64,000 bases of DNA from an uncultured Bacteroidota bacterium (GTDB taxonomy: Bacteria > Bacteroidota > Bacteroidia > Chitinophagales > Chitinophagaceae). Made by a program: the position numbers and the translations under genes. Positions 54,499 to 64,000 of this stretch are shown here, in pieces. Numbering within the stretch: position 1 is the stretch's first letter; each line of letters opens with the position of its first letter. The stretch spans positions 43,353 through 107,352 of the forward strand of contig CAIJXT010000014.1 of NCBI GenBank assembly GCA_903824665.1, in the 5' to 3' direction. A model generated the notes under the pieces. It saw nothing but the letters and a program-made list of their open reading frames with translations, made no database searches and had not been told where the DNA came from.

Positions 54499-55425
54499 TT
54501 AGTCTTTATAGATCTTTATTACCGCTTCACCAGCATTACGCTTACTGGCACGGTACATGCCCTCACTGTTGAACGGCATGCAGATATTACCCGAATAGTC
54601 TACCGCAACAAGGCCACCCTCGCCACCTATACGTACCAGTTTGTCGTGCACTACTATGTTGCAGGCTTCCTGCAGCGAAAGCCCTTTGTACTCCATAAGG
54701 CACGAAATGTCGTAGGCCACCACAGACCGGATAAACAATTCGCCATGCCCGGTGCAGGAGATAGCACAGGTTGCATTGTTGGCGTAAGTGCCTGCTCCGG
54801 GTATCGGGCTGTCGCCCACCCGTCCGAATTTCTTATTGGTCATACCACCTGTACTGGTTGCCGCAGCAAGATTGCCTGCCATATCCAGCGCAGCAGCACC
54901 AACGGTCCCGAATTTCTTGTCTGAATGGTCAAGCTGTACTTTGTCTTCCAGCAATGCCTGCTGCCATTGGTCATAGCGCTGTTGTGTAAAGAAGTAGCTG
55001 TCTGCCTCGAAAGGTAGTTCCATCTGGCGGGCAAACTCCTCGGCTCCTGCACCAGCCAGTAGCACATGCTCGCTCTGGTCCATTACAGCGCGGGCCAGTT
55101 GTACCGGGTTTCTGACATTGCCCACCCCGCATACTGCACCCGCTGCAAGTGTTCGCCCGTCCATAATGCTCGCATCCATTTCGTGCTTGCCCCTGTTGTT
55201 GAATACAGCCCCCTTTCCGGCATTGAACAGCTGGAAGTCTTCGAGATGCATCACCGCGGCCTGCACTGCATCAACACTGCTGCCTCCGGATTCAAGAATG
55301 GCATATCCGGCCTGGAGTGCCTGCCCGAGTCCGGCTTCATACTGTGCCTGCAGCTCCGGTGTCATATTGCTGCGAAGGATAGTGCCTGCGCCGCCATGTA
55401 TAGCGATTGAAATGTTCTGGCCCAT
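54499..55425 (-). CDS. Isoaspartyl peptidase/L-asparaginase (plant-type, Ntn hydrolase)
   Basis: 308 residues. The autocleavage nucleophile is T174 in FGTVGAAALD; the preceding alpha half starts IAIHGGAGT and has NAGKGAVFN. The beta half has GGMTNKKFGRVGDSPIPGAGTYANN and a TGHGE motif. These residues form the family active site. It hydrolyses isoaspartyl dipeptides and asparagine. There is no signal peptide, so it acts in the cytoplasm. Confidence 0.93.
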   Translation of the reverse strand: MGQNISIAIHGGAGTILRSNMTPELQAQYEAGLGQALQAGYAILESGGSSVDAVQAAVMHLEDFQLFNAGKGAVFNNRGKHEMDASIMDGRTLAAGAVCGVGNVRNPVQLARAVMDQSEHVLLAGAGAEEFARQMELPFEADSYFFTQQRYDQWQQALLEDKVQLDHSDKKFGTVGAAALDMAGNLAAATSTGGMTNKKFGRVGDSPIPGAGTYANNATCAISCTGHGELFIRSVVAYDISCLMEYKGLSLQEACNIVVHDKLVRIGGEGGLVAVDYSGNICMPFNSEGMYRASKRNAGEAVIKIYKD

Positions 55426-55539
55426 AAAAAATAAGAGAATGTATATGCAAAGGAAAGATTACTTTTTCAACTGTACTTCAAAATGTTATGTGGCATTTGC
55501 CGGAATATCCATTTCAGCCTGAGCAAGACCTAAAAAGCA

Positions 55540-55563
55540 AACGGCTGACAAAAGCCAGCCGTT
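55540..55563 (-). terminator. Intrinsic terminator after gyrB
   Basis: On the minus strand AACGGCTG pairs with CAGCCGTT (8-bp arms, 8-base loop), and a run of T follows (TTTGCTTTTTA). Confidence 0.75.
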
Positions 55564-55585
55564 CGATAAGTTAGTAATTACTGCA

Positions 55586-57664
<2,079 letters not shown>

Positions 57665-57711
57665 TTAAGGCATAAAATAAATCCCGCTGAACATGCGGAT
57701 TACTAATGTTA

Positions 57712-57719
57712 CAAAGTTA
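57712..57719 (-). promoter_or_regulatory. -7 promoter element of gyrB
   Basis: The minus strand reads TAACTTTG, an exact TAnnTTTG, with TTTG (57743-57746) 23 bases upstream. The leader to the ATG would be about 150 bases. Confidence 0.5.
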
Positions 57720-58477
57720 ATTGAAACATAGGGATTAAACAACAAAAACATATAACACCATGTGGATAAAAAATGCGTTGACGGAACCTGGCATCTCTCA
57801 AAAAAATATCATTTCCTCCCTGCTGCTGTGATGCTTATTTGCGATGCCAAAAAGAATTATCTATTGCATTTTATAAAGGGGGCAGATGGTTACAATGTTC
57901 GCTATGGCTAGTGTCATTGGTCTGCAGAATTCCCGGTTCTATTAACACCCTTAAAGCGTTTGGAGTTGCCTTTTTTGTGGACATTCCAGCTGTAATACAA
58001 TGTTCTGAGCAGGAAAGGATAAATTTTGGGTCTTGAAAAAAACACGTGAATTTAAATTATGTAAATGTGTATTATTCAATACGATATCTCTATCGCATTA
58101 TTATGTAATGCATGTAAATGCGTATTCTTTATTGTCGATTGTGCATCTAAGTAAAAGCGAATTTAGTGGTAATGTGCCAATATATTTGTTGTAAATGAGT
58201 TATTTATGAAGTATGTAATTGTTATTGTATTGAATTTGCAAAATCACATAATGCGTAAAACAATTGATAATTATTTATATAAAACAGCAGTATGTTGTCC
58301 GTGCGCCCTCACAATTATGTATTTTAAATATTGTTATTTTAATGGAAAGCAGGCGGGTGAAGGGCGTGCTACAGGTGACCGAAATTCAGAATTTTTGCCG
58401 GCTTGTTATTAATTGTTAAGCCAAAGTCATTAACAACTCATTAATTATTTATTTTAATATTTGACCCAAAGGAGTGG
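57720..58477. other. Gene-free AT-rich region between gyrB and the giant adhesin gene
   Basis: About 760 bases with no credible coding frame; a 68-codon frame at 58206-58412 lacks signals and looks random. Contains a 15-bp direct repeat (ATGTAAATGyGTATT at 58059-58073 and 58112-58126, 53 bases apart). The right end carries the adhesin promoter. Confidence 0.5.
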
Positions 58478-58485
58478 TACATTTG
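58478..58485 (+). promoter_or_regulatory. -7 promoter element of the giant adhesin gene
   Basis: TACATTTG, exact TAnnTTTG; TTTG lies at 58460-58463. Leader of about 80 bases before the ATG at 58571. Confidence 0.5.
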
Positions 58486-58570
58486 TTCCCCCTGTAGTAT
58501 GTGGTGGTTTTTGATATTACGATATAAAGTAATGTGAAATGGGTTTTTAAAGGGGCCAAAAAATCAGGTT

Positions 58571-61500
58571 ATGAATAAAAAATTTACGCGATCGCAAACG
58601 AATGCGTTCATCAGCAAAGTGCCGACTTTGCTGATGTTCGTGGTTGTGATGTTGATGCAATTTGTGGGCTCAGCTCAGGTTGCAATACAGACGTTCAATT
58701 CAACGTACACAGCTGCCAGTAACGGGTCTACCTATACAGCAAATGGAGCGCAGAATTCTTCGTTTGAAAGCAACAGCTATACTTACAATTTCGGCACAAA
58801 TAGCGGATCATCCAACAACATCCTCAACTTCAGTTCATTCGGTATTGGGTCAAACACATATGCTTACAGAAATATACCGAATGCATTTGTAAAAATCAGA
58901 AGAAATAACAACTCGCTTGTATCAGGTATTCGTCAATTGTTGTGGTATCAGGCAACTTCTGAATCAATATCAAATCCACTCAACCTGAGGCAATCTTATC
59001 AGGAAAGCATGGAGATCATGTTTAACGGTGCAAGAGGGCTGAATGCAGGTACAGACAACATTTTCAACAACTCATCTGATGGTAACGGCAACAACAATAA
59101 CATCGAACGTTTTGACTATATCATACCAGATGGATACACGATTGTAGCTAATTCGCAGGAAGGTTTTATTGTTATGGACAGGGGCGTGCTGAATGCACAT
59201 GACCCGTTTTGTGTGGCTGTTGTGAAGAGCCTTGATGGTTCACAAAATCCATCATCTTATACATCTGTTATTTGGGTGAATTCATCGAACTATGGTTCTG
59301 TGAATCCCATCTCTGTTATGTCGTCATTCGTGTTGCGTAAGGACCCAAGCGATAGTAAACTTGAGGTATCTGCAAGCACAGCAGCGGATCAGGGAGTGGG
59401 TGGCGTTTTTATCCGGTACTCTGATCTTGGCCTTGCGAATGGAACAGTAATTTATGGCTACTCAGTATTGGGTGGTGACTTTCCATCAGGATCGAGTGGG
59501 TCTAAAGTTGTTGACTGGACAAACACAACTTATTTTCCGACAAATACTGAGCCCGCAAATGGAGGTCTTGACATGCTTGCTGTGTCTGGTATTTTCCAAC
59601 TATCAAATGCATTGGCTCCATTGGCTAATGACGTAACGAGAGCGCCAGTGTGTAATTTGAATGGCACCGGACAGGTTACTGTTCCAGCACTAAGTGCTAC
59701 AGACCTGAATAGCGGTGGCGCTATTTCGAGCTACAAGATTTTGTCATTGCCTTCTGCATCACAAGGGGTTCTGTATTACCATAACGGTTCTTCGTATGTA
59801 CCAGCCAGTGTTGGTCTGGTATTGACCATATCACAGTCTACGAGTCTGAAATTCGATCCTGCAGATGGTTTCAGTGGAGACGCAGTGTTTGAATACCTTG
59901 CTACAAACAACTTTGGACTGCTTTCTAACACAGCATATGGGACAATCCCATGCTCAATTTTGCCTGTGGTAAGTGCAGGTGCCAATACCAGTGTTTGCAT
60001 AGGTTCATCTAAGGTGCTAACGGCAACAGGTGCCGCCAGCTACACATGGTCGCCGTCTTCGGGATTATCATGCACAACATGTGCAACAGTTACTGCCAAC
60101 CCAACATCAATCAAAACATATACGATCACTGGAACAAATCCCGGTAGCTGTACCAGCACCGGAACGATCACTGTATCTGTGAATCCGCTTCCTGTAATCA
60201 GTGCAGGTTCGAATGTTTCAATTTGCAAGTTTGCATCTACAACATTGAATGCTACAGGTGGTGTGTCGTATACATGGGCGCCTTCAAACGGGCTTTCATG
60301 CACCAATTGTGCAAGTCCGGTTGCGAGTCCGACGACTACGACAACTTATACTTTAACTGGTACAAATAGCAATGGCTGTGTAAACACATCAACCGTTACA
60401 GTTTCTGTAAATGCATTACCAACAATCAGCGGTGGATCTAACATCATTAAATGCCTGGGCACTGCGGGTACTTTGACTGCAAGTGGCGGTGTAAGTTATA
60501 CATGGAGTCCAGCAACTGGTTTGTCCTGTACTAACTGTACAAGTACATCTGCGACACCAGGTGCTACAACTACCTACACTGTAACTGGCACAGGCGCTAA
60601 CGGCTGTACCAATACAGCAACAGTTACCGTATCCATAAATCCGCTACCTGCCATAAGCGGTGGGTCAAGTGTTGCGGTGTGTGCTGGTACCGCCACTTTG
60701 CTTTCCGCTACAAACGGAACATCTTACACATGGTCTCCGGGTAGTGGTCTTACCTGCACGAATTGTGCAAGTCCGACTGCTAACCCTACAGCTACAACTA
60801 CATATACAGTAACGGGTACAAACTCTAATGGTTGTGTGAACACAGCTACGGTAACAATCACCGTGAATCCGTTACCAGTTGTTAGTGGTGGTTCGAGTGT
60901 GGCGATCTGCAACGGTTCATCAACAACTTTAAATGCCTCAGGAGCTGCAACATATAGCTGGTCTCCGTCTTCAGGGTTATCCTGCACAAATTGTGCAAGT
61001 CCGGTTGCAAATCCAACGACTACAAAAACGTATGCAGTGACCGGTATCAGTGCAAGCGGATGTTCCGGATCGGCTTCGGTTACCGTTTCTGTTAATTCAC
61101 TGCCATCGGTTACAGTAAGTTCAAATGTAACAATTTGTTCTGGTGCATCGACGACACTTACAGCAAGTGGAGCTGCGTCTTATTCATGGACTCCGGCTAC
61201 AGACCTGTCTTGCACGACTTGTGCAAGTGTTGTAGCTGATCCAACTGTTACAACAACATATACGGTAACAGGAACTAATGCAAATGGATGTTCTAAAACA
61301 GCGTCAGTAGTAGTTTCGGTAAACCCTGTTCCAACTGTTAGTGCGGGATCCGGTTCAACGATTTGCAGAGGATCTTCGACAGTACTTTCCGGATCTGGAG
61401 CGGCGACCTACTCATGGAGCCCGGCAACTGCCTTGTCTTGTGCAACTTGCACAAGCCCTGTTGCATCGCCTACAGTTACGACTACTTACACACTCACCGG

Positions 61501-64000
61501 TACCAACGCGCAAGGTTGTGCAAAAACAGCTACAGTGGTTGTATCTGTAAATGCGACACCTTCTGTAAGTGCAGGTTCGGGAGTTGCGATTTGTGCCGGA
61601 CAGTCAACAAGTCTTAATGCATCAGGAGCGGTTTCTTACACCTGGTTGCCTAATTCAGGACTTTCATGTGCAACTTGTTCAAACCCTGTTGCAAGTCCTG
61701 CTTCAACAACTATATATACAGTAACAGGAACGAATGCTGCCGGATGCGCGAACACAGCGACAGTGGCAATAACTGTTAACCCTTTGCCGGTTGTAAATGG
61801 CGGATCAGATATCGTTTTGTGTGTTGGTACAGCAACTTTACTTAATCCTACAGGAGCTACAAGTTACGTATGGACACCCGGTGCCAGTCTTACCTGTACC
61901 GGATGTACCAGCCCAACAGCTAACCCAAGTGTAACTACCACTTATACAGTCACTGGCACAAATTCTAATGGTTGTGTAAACGCATCAACAGTAACCGTAT
62001 CAGTAAACCAACTTCCAGCTATCAGTGCCGGCACAAGTCTTGCTATTTGTGCAGGAGCGTCAACTAATCTGCTGGCTACGGGTGGTGTATCTTATACATG
62101 GTCTCCTGCAACAGGTTTGTCATGCACTAATTGTGCGAATCCTACCGCAAACCCTTCTACAACAAGAACATATATAGTGACAGGTATAAGTGGTGCGGGC
62201 TGTGTGAATACAGCAAGCATTACAGTGAGTGTAAATGTTATGCCGGGTGCAATAAATGGAACGGCAAGCGTTTGTGCAGGTCTCGTTGCTAATTTGACTA
62301 ATAATACTGCCGGCGGTAATTGGAGCAGCACAAATACATCTGTGGCAACAGTTTCGGCAACAGGAAATGTTGCCGGTATCAGTGCTGGAACTACTACTAT
62401 ATCTTATGTACTGCCTACTGGTTGTTTTGCCACAAAAGTGTTCACAGTTAATCCTTCACTGGCGGTTAGTGCAAGTGCAACAAATGTGAATTGTAATGGT
62501 GGAAATAATGGAACAATTGACTTGGTAGTTAGCGGTGGAACACCAGCTTACGGTTATTCCTGGAGCAATGGTGCTACAACGCAGGATTTGAGTGCACTGT
62601 CTTCCGGAACCTACAATGTGACAGTTACAGATTCAAAAGGCTGTACTGGTACTACTAGCAAGACAATTACGCAGCCAGTAACGCTTTCAGGATCAGCCAC
62701 TACAACGAATGTAAATTGCAACGGTGGTAGTAACGGTACAATAGACCTGAGCGTAACTGGCGGGACAACAGCATACACTTATAGCTGGAGCAATGGTTCT
62801 ACTACTCAAGACCTGAGCGGGCTGGGTGCCGGAACTTACAGTGTGACTGTTACGGATGCCAATGGCTGTACTGCTACCACTACTAAGACAATCACACAAC
62901 CCGCTATTCTTGCTGTGACAATAACCGGCAATAATGTGATTTGCAACGGTTGCAGCAATGGGTCCGCAAGCCTGGTGGTTAGTGGAGGTACTTCGCCATA
63001 TACTTATTTGTGGAGCAATGGTGCAACTACTCAGAATATAAATGTATTGTCAGCAGGAACCTACAGTGTCACAATAACTGACGCGAAAGGTTGCAATGTT
63101 GTCAGGTCAGTAGTTATCAGCCAGCCTGATGCTATAGTAGTGAGTGCTACAAGTACCAATGTAAATTGTAATGGCGGAAACAATGGTACCGCATCAGCTA
63201 CAGTTACCGGAGGAAATGCTCCGTACACATATTTGTGGACAAACGGTGCTACTACACAGAATGTAACAGGATTGACTGCAGGTACTTATAGTGTAACTGT
63301 TAGGGATATAAATAACTATCCTGCAACAACCGTTGTAACGATAACCCAGCCAACAACACTCACAGCTACAGCTACCACTGGAAATGTCAACTGTTTTGGC
63401 GGTAGTAACGGAAGCATTGATGTAACGGTATCTGGTGGAACAACAACTTATACATACAACTGGAATACGGGAGCCACTACGCAGGATGTCTCTGGTTTGT
63501 CTGCCGGAACCTATAGTGTACAGGTTACAGATGCAAACGGATGTACTGCTACGGTTAGTAAAACAATAACGCAGCCAACCGTGTTGTCGGCATCAGCAAC
63601 ATCGACCAACGTTAATTGTAATGGAGGCAGCAATGGTTCTATTAACCTGAGTGTGAGCGGAGGAACGACCGCTTACAATTATTCATGGAGTAACGGAGCA
63701 ACAACGCAGGATTTGAGTGGTTTAAGCGCCGGAACATATAGTGTTACTGTCACTGATGCAAAAGGTTGTATCGCAACAGTTACAAAAACAATTACCCAGC
63801 CAGCAACACTTGTAGCAACTGCTACATCAACGAATGTAAACTGCAACGGTGGCAGCAATGGTACAATAGACCTGAGCGTAACCGGTGGTACAACAGGATG
63901 TACTTATAACTGGAGCAATAGCGCTACTACTCAGGACCTGAGCGGACTGAGCGCCGGTACTTACAGTGTAGTCGTTACCGATGCTAACGGTTGTACAGCA
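58571..64000 (+). CDS. Giant secreted adhesin-like protein with Ig-type and SprB repeats (3' end beyond window)
   Basis: The frame from this ATG is open for all 1810 codons to the window edge, with no stop. A signal peptide of ~37 residues ends near VGSAQ. Residues ~38-464 are an N-terminal region rich in Asn, Ser and aromatic residues, with no recognised family, ending in an Ig-like/cadherin-like stretch. Ten 76-residue repeats follow (~465-1224), then one Big_2-like module (~1225-1296) and seven SprB repeats (from ~1297). SprB repeats occur in the flavobacterial gliding adhesin SprB, which T9SS exports. A T9SS type A or B sorting domain is expected downstream. Codon use is A/T-richer than in the surrounding genes. 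Confidence 0.9.
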   Translation, partial: MNKKFTRSQTNAFISKVPTLLMFVVVMLMQFVGSAQVAIQTFNSTYTAASNGSTYTANGAQNSSFESNSYTYNFGTNSGSSNNILNFSSFGIGSNTYAYRNIPNAFVKIRRNNNSLVSGIRQLLWYQATSESISNPLNLRQSYQESMEIMFNGARGLNAGTDNIFNNSSDGNGNNNNIERFDYIIPDGYTIVANSQEGFIVMDRGVLNAHDPFCVAVVKSLDGSQNPSSYTSVIWVNSSNYGSVNPISVMSSFVLRKDPSDSKLEVSASTAADQGVGGVFIRYSDLGLANGTVIYGYSVLGGDFPSGSSGSKVVDWTNTTYFPTNTEPANGGLDMLAVSGIFQLSNALAPLANDVTRAPVCNLNGTGQVTVPALSATDLNSGGAISSYKILSLPSASQGVLYYHNGSSYVPASVGLVLTISQSTSLKFDPADGFSGDAVFEYLATNNFGLLSNTAYGTIPCSILPVVSAGANTSVCIGSSKVLTATGAASYTWSPSSGLSCTTCATVTANPTSIKTYTITGTNPGSCTSTGTITVSVNPLPVISAGSNVSICKFASTTLNATGGVSYTWAPSNGLSCTNCASPVASPTTTTTYTLTGTNSNGCVNTSTVTVSVNALPTISGGSNIIKCLGTAGTLTASGGVSYTWSPATGLSCTNCTSTSATPGATTTYTVTGTGANGCTNTATVTVSINPLPAISGGSSVAVCAGTATLLSATNGTSYTWSPGSGLTCTNCASPTANPTATTTYTVTGTNSNGCVNTATVTITVNPLPVVSGGSSVAICNGSSTTLNASGAATYSWSPSSGLSCTNCASPVANPTTTKTYAVTGISASGCSGSASVTVSVNSLPSVTVSSNVTICSGASTTLTASGAASYSWTPATDLSCTTCASVVADPTVTTTYTVTGTNANGCSKTASVVVSVNPVPTVSAGSGSTICRGSSTVLSGSGAATYSWSPATALSCATCTSPVASPTVTTTYTLTGTNAQGCAKTATVVVSVNATPSVSAGSGVAICAGQSTSLNASGAVSYTWLPNSGLSCATCSNPVASPASTTIYTVTGTNAAGCANTATVAITVNPLPVVNGGSDIVLCVGTATLLNPTGATSYVWTPGASLTCTGCTSPTANPSVTTTYTVTGTNSNGCVNASTVTVSVNQLPAISAGTSLAICAGASTNLLATGGVSYTWSPATGLSCTNCANPTANPSTTRTYIVTGISGAGCVNTASITVSVNVMPGAINGTASVCAGLVANLTNNTAGGNWSSTNTSVATVSATGNVAGISAGTTTISYVLPTGCFATKVFTVNPSLAVSASATNVNCNGGNNGTIDLVVSGGTPAYGYSWSNGATTQDLSALSSGTYNVTVTDSKGCTGTTSKTITQPVTLSGSATTTNVNCNGGSNGTIDLSVTGGTTAYTYSWSNGSTTQDLSGLGAGTYSVTVTDANGCTATTTKTITQPAILAVTITGNNVICNGCSNGSASLVVSGGTSPYTYLWSNGATTQNINVLSAGTYSVTITDAKGCNVVRSVVISQPDAIVVSATSTNVNCNGGNNGTASATVTGGNAPYTYLWTNGATTQNVTGLTAGTYSVTVRDINNYPATTVVTITQPTTLTATATTGNVNCFGGSNGSIDVTVSGGTTTYTYNWNTGATTQDVSGLSAGTYSVQVTDANGCTATVSKTITQPTVLSASATSTNVNCNGGSNGSINLSVSGGTTAYNYSWSNGATTQDLSGLSAGTYSVTVTDAKGCIATVTKTITQPATLVATATSTNVNCNGGSNGTIDLSVTGGTTGCTYNWSNSATTQDLSGLSAGTYSVVVTDANGCTA
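59963..62242 (+). repeat. Ten tandem 228-bp (76-residue) repeats with four conserved Cys
   Basis: All ten units are exactly 76 codons without insertion or deletion. Cys occur at positions 12, 37, 40 and 63 of every unit; 37 and 40 form a CxxC (core GLSCTNCASP). Each unit has W at about 29, a TTTYTVTG strand and a V(S/T)VNPLP-type end. Protein similarity is high, DNA similarity lower. Confidence 0.9.
62459..64000 (+). repeat. Seven SprB repeats (73-75 residues each, last one incomplete)
   Basis: Unit core: NVNCNGGxNGTxDLxVxGGTxxYTYxWSNGATTQ, then LSAGTYSVTVTDxxGC and TITQP. The first unit is 73 residues, the next five are 75, and the seventh is cut after 66 by the window edge. The late Cys (position 64) is replaced in unit 4. 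Confidence 0.88.

Noticed and set aside
58206..58412. A 68-codon frame in the gene-free AT-rich region.
   Set aside because: No promoter or ribosome-binding site, random-looking composition and no signal peptide; likely noise.

Overview
The window is a stretch of bacterial chromosome at moderate G+C, most likely from the Bacteroidota and probably a Chitinophagaceae-like member. The family-level call is inference. Support for the phylum comes from several signals: promoters of the TAnnTTTG type in front of many genes, multiple large secreted proteins with type IX secretion (T9SS) C-terminal sorting domains, SprB repeats of the gliding-adhesin type, a lipoprotein-type TamA-like protein paired with TamB, and ECF sigma/anti-sigma pairs. 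No tRNA, rRNA, phage, insertion sequence or CRISPR array was found.

Layout. 0-5 kb: 3' part of tamB and a TamA/BamA-like lipoprotein barrel (outer-membrane assembly). 5-13 kb: class D beta-lactamase, pyrG, Uma2-type nuclease, thioredoxin-like lipoprotein/secreted reductase, VOC protein, serine hydrolase, EnvC-like protein, YicC ribonuclease. 13-20 kb: an orphan 2-oxoacid:ferredoxin oxidoreductase beta subunit, a flippase, secreted T9SS proteins and a PAS protein. 20-25 kb: ECF sigma/anti-sigma pair, paaABC (phenylacetyl-CoA epoxidase), polyprenyl diphosphate synthase. 25-32 kb: OmpA-like barrel with thrombospondin type-3 repeats and a 1354-residue Ig-repeat protein. 32-42 kb: GNAT, TPR-glycosyltransferase-like membrane protein, SAM-hydrolase family protein, higBA toxin-antitoxin, lpxD, feoB, and an ECF sigma factor next to an unusual anti-sigma/trypsin-like protease fusion. 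42.4-43.4 kb: a gene-free stretch with two hairpins and two 129-bp direct repeats. 43-50 kb: two large T9SS proteins. 50-58 kb: paaE far from paaABC, outer-membrane barrels, phosphatidylserine decarboxylase, an isoaspartyl peptidase and gyrB.

58.6-64 kb: one reading frame of at least 1810 codons that runs off the window. It begins with a signal peptide and carries ten exact 76-residue repeats with four invariant cysteines each, one Big_2-like module, and then seven SprB repeats. It is the most striking object in the window and is probably a cell-surface adhesin exported by T9SS.

How the genes fit together. Much of the window serves the cell envelope: outer-membrane protein and lipid A assembly, phospholipid synthesis, cell-separation control, and a set of T9SS cargo proteins. 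Regulation is visible as two ECF sigma/anti-sigma systems, an autoregulatory palindrome at higBA, and several promoters placed so close to the start codon that the mRNA would be almost leaderless.
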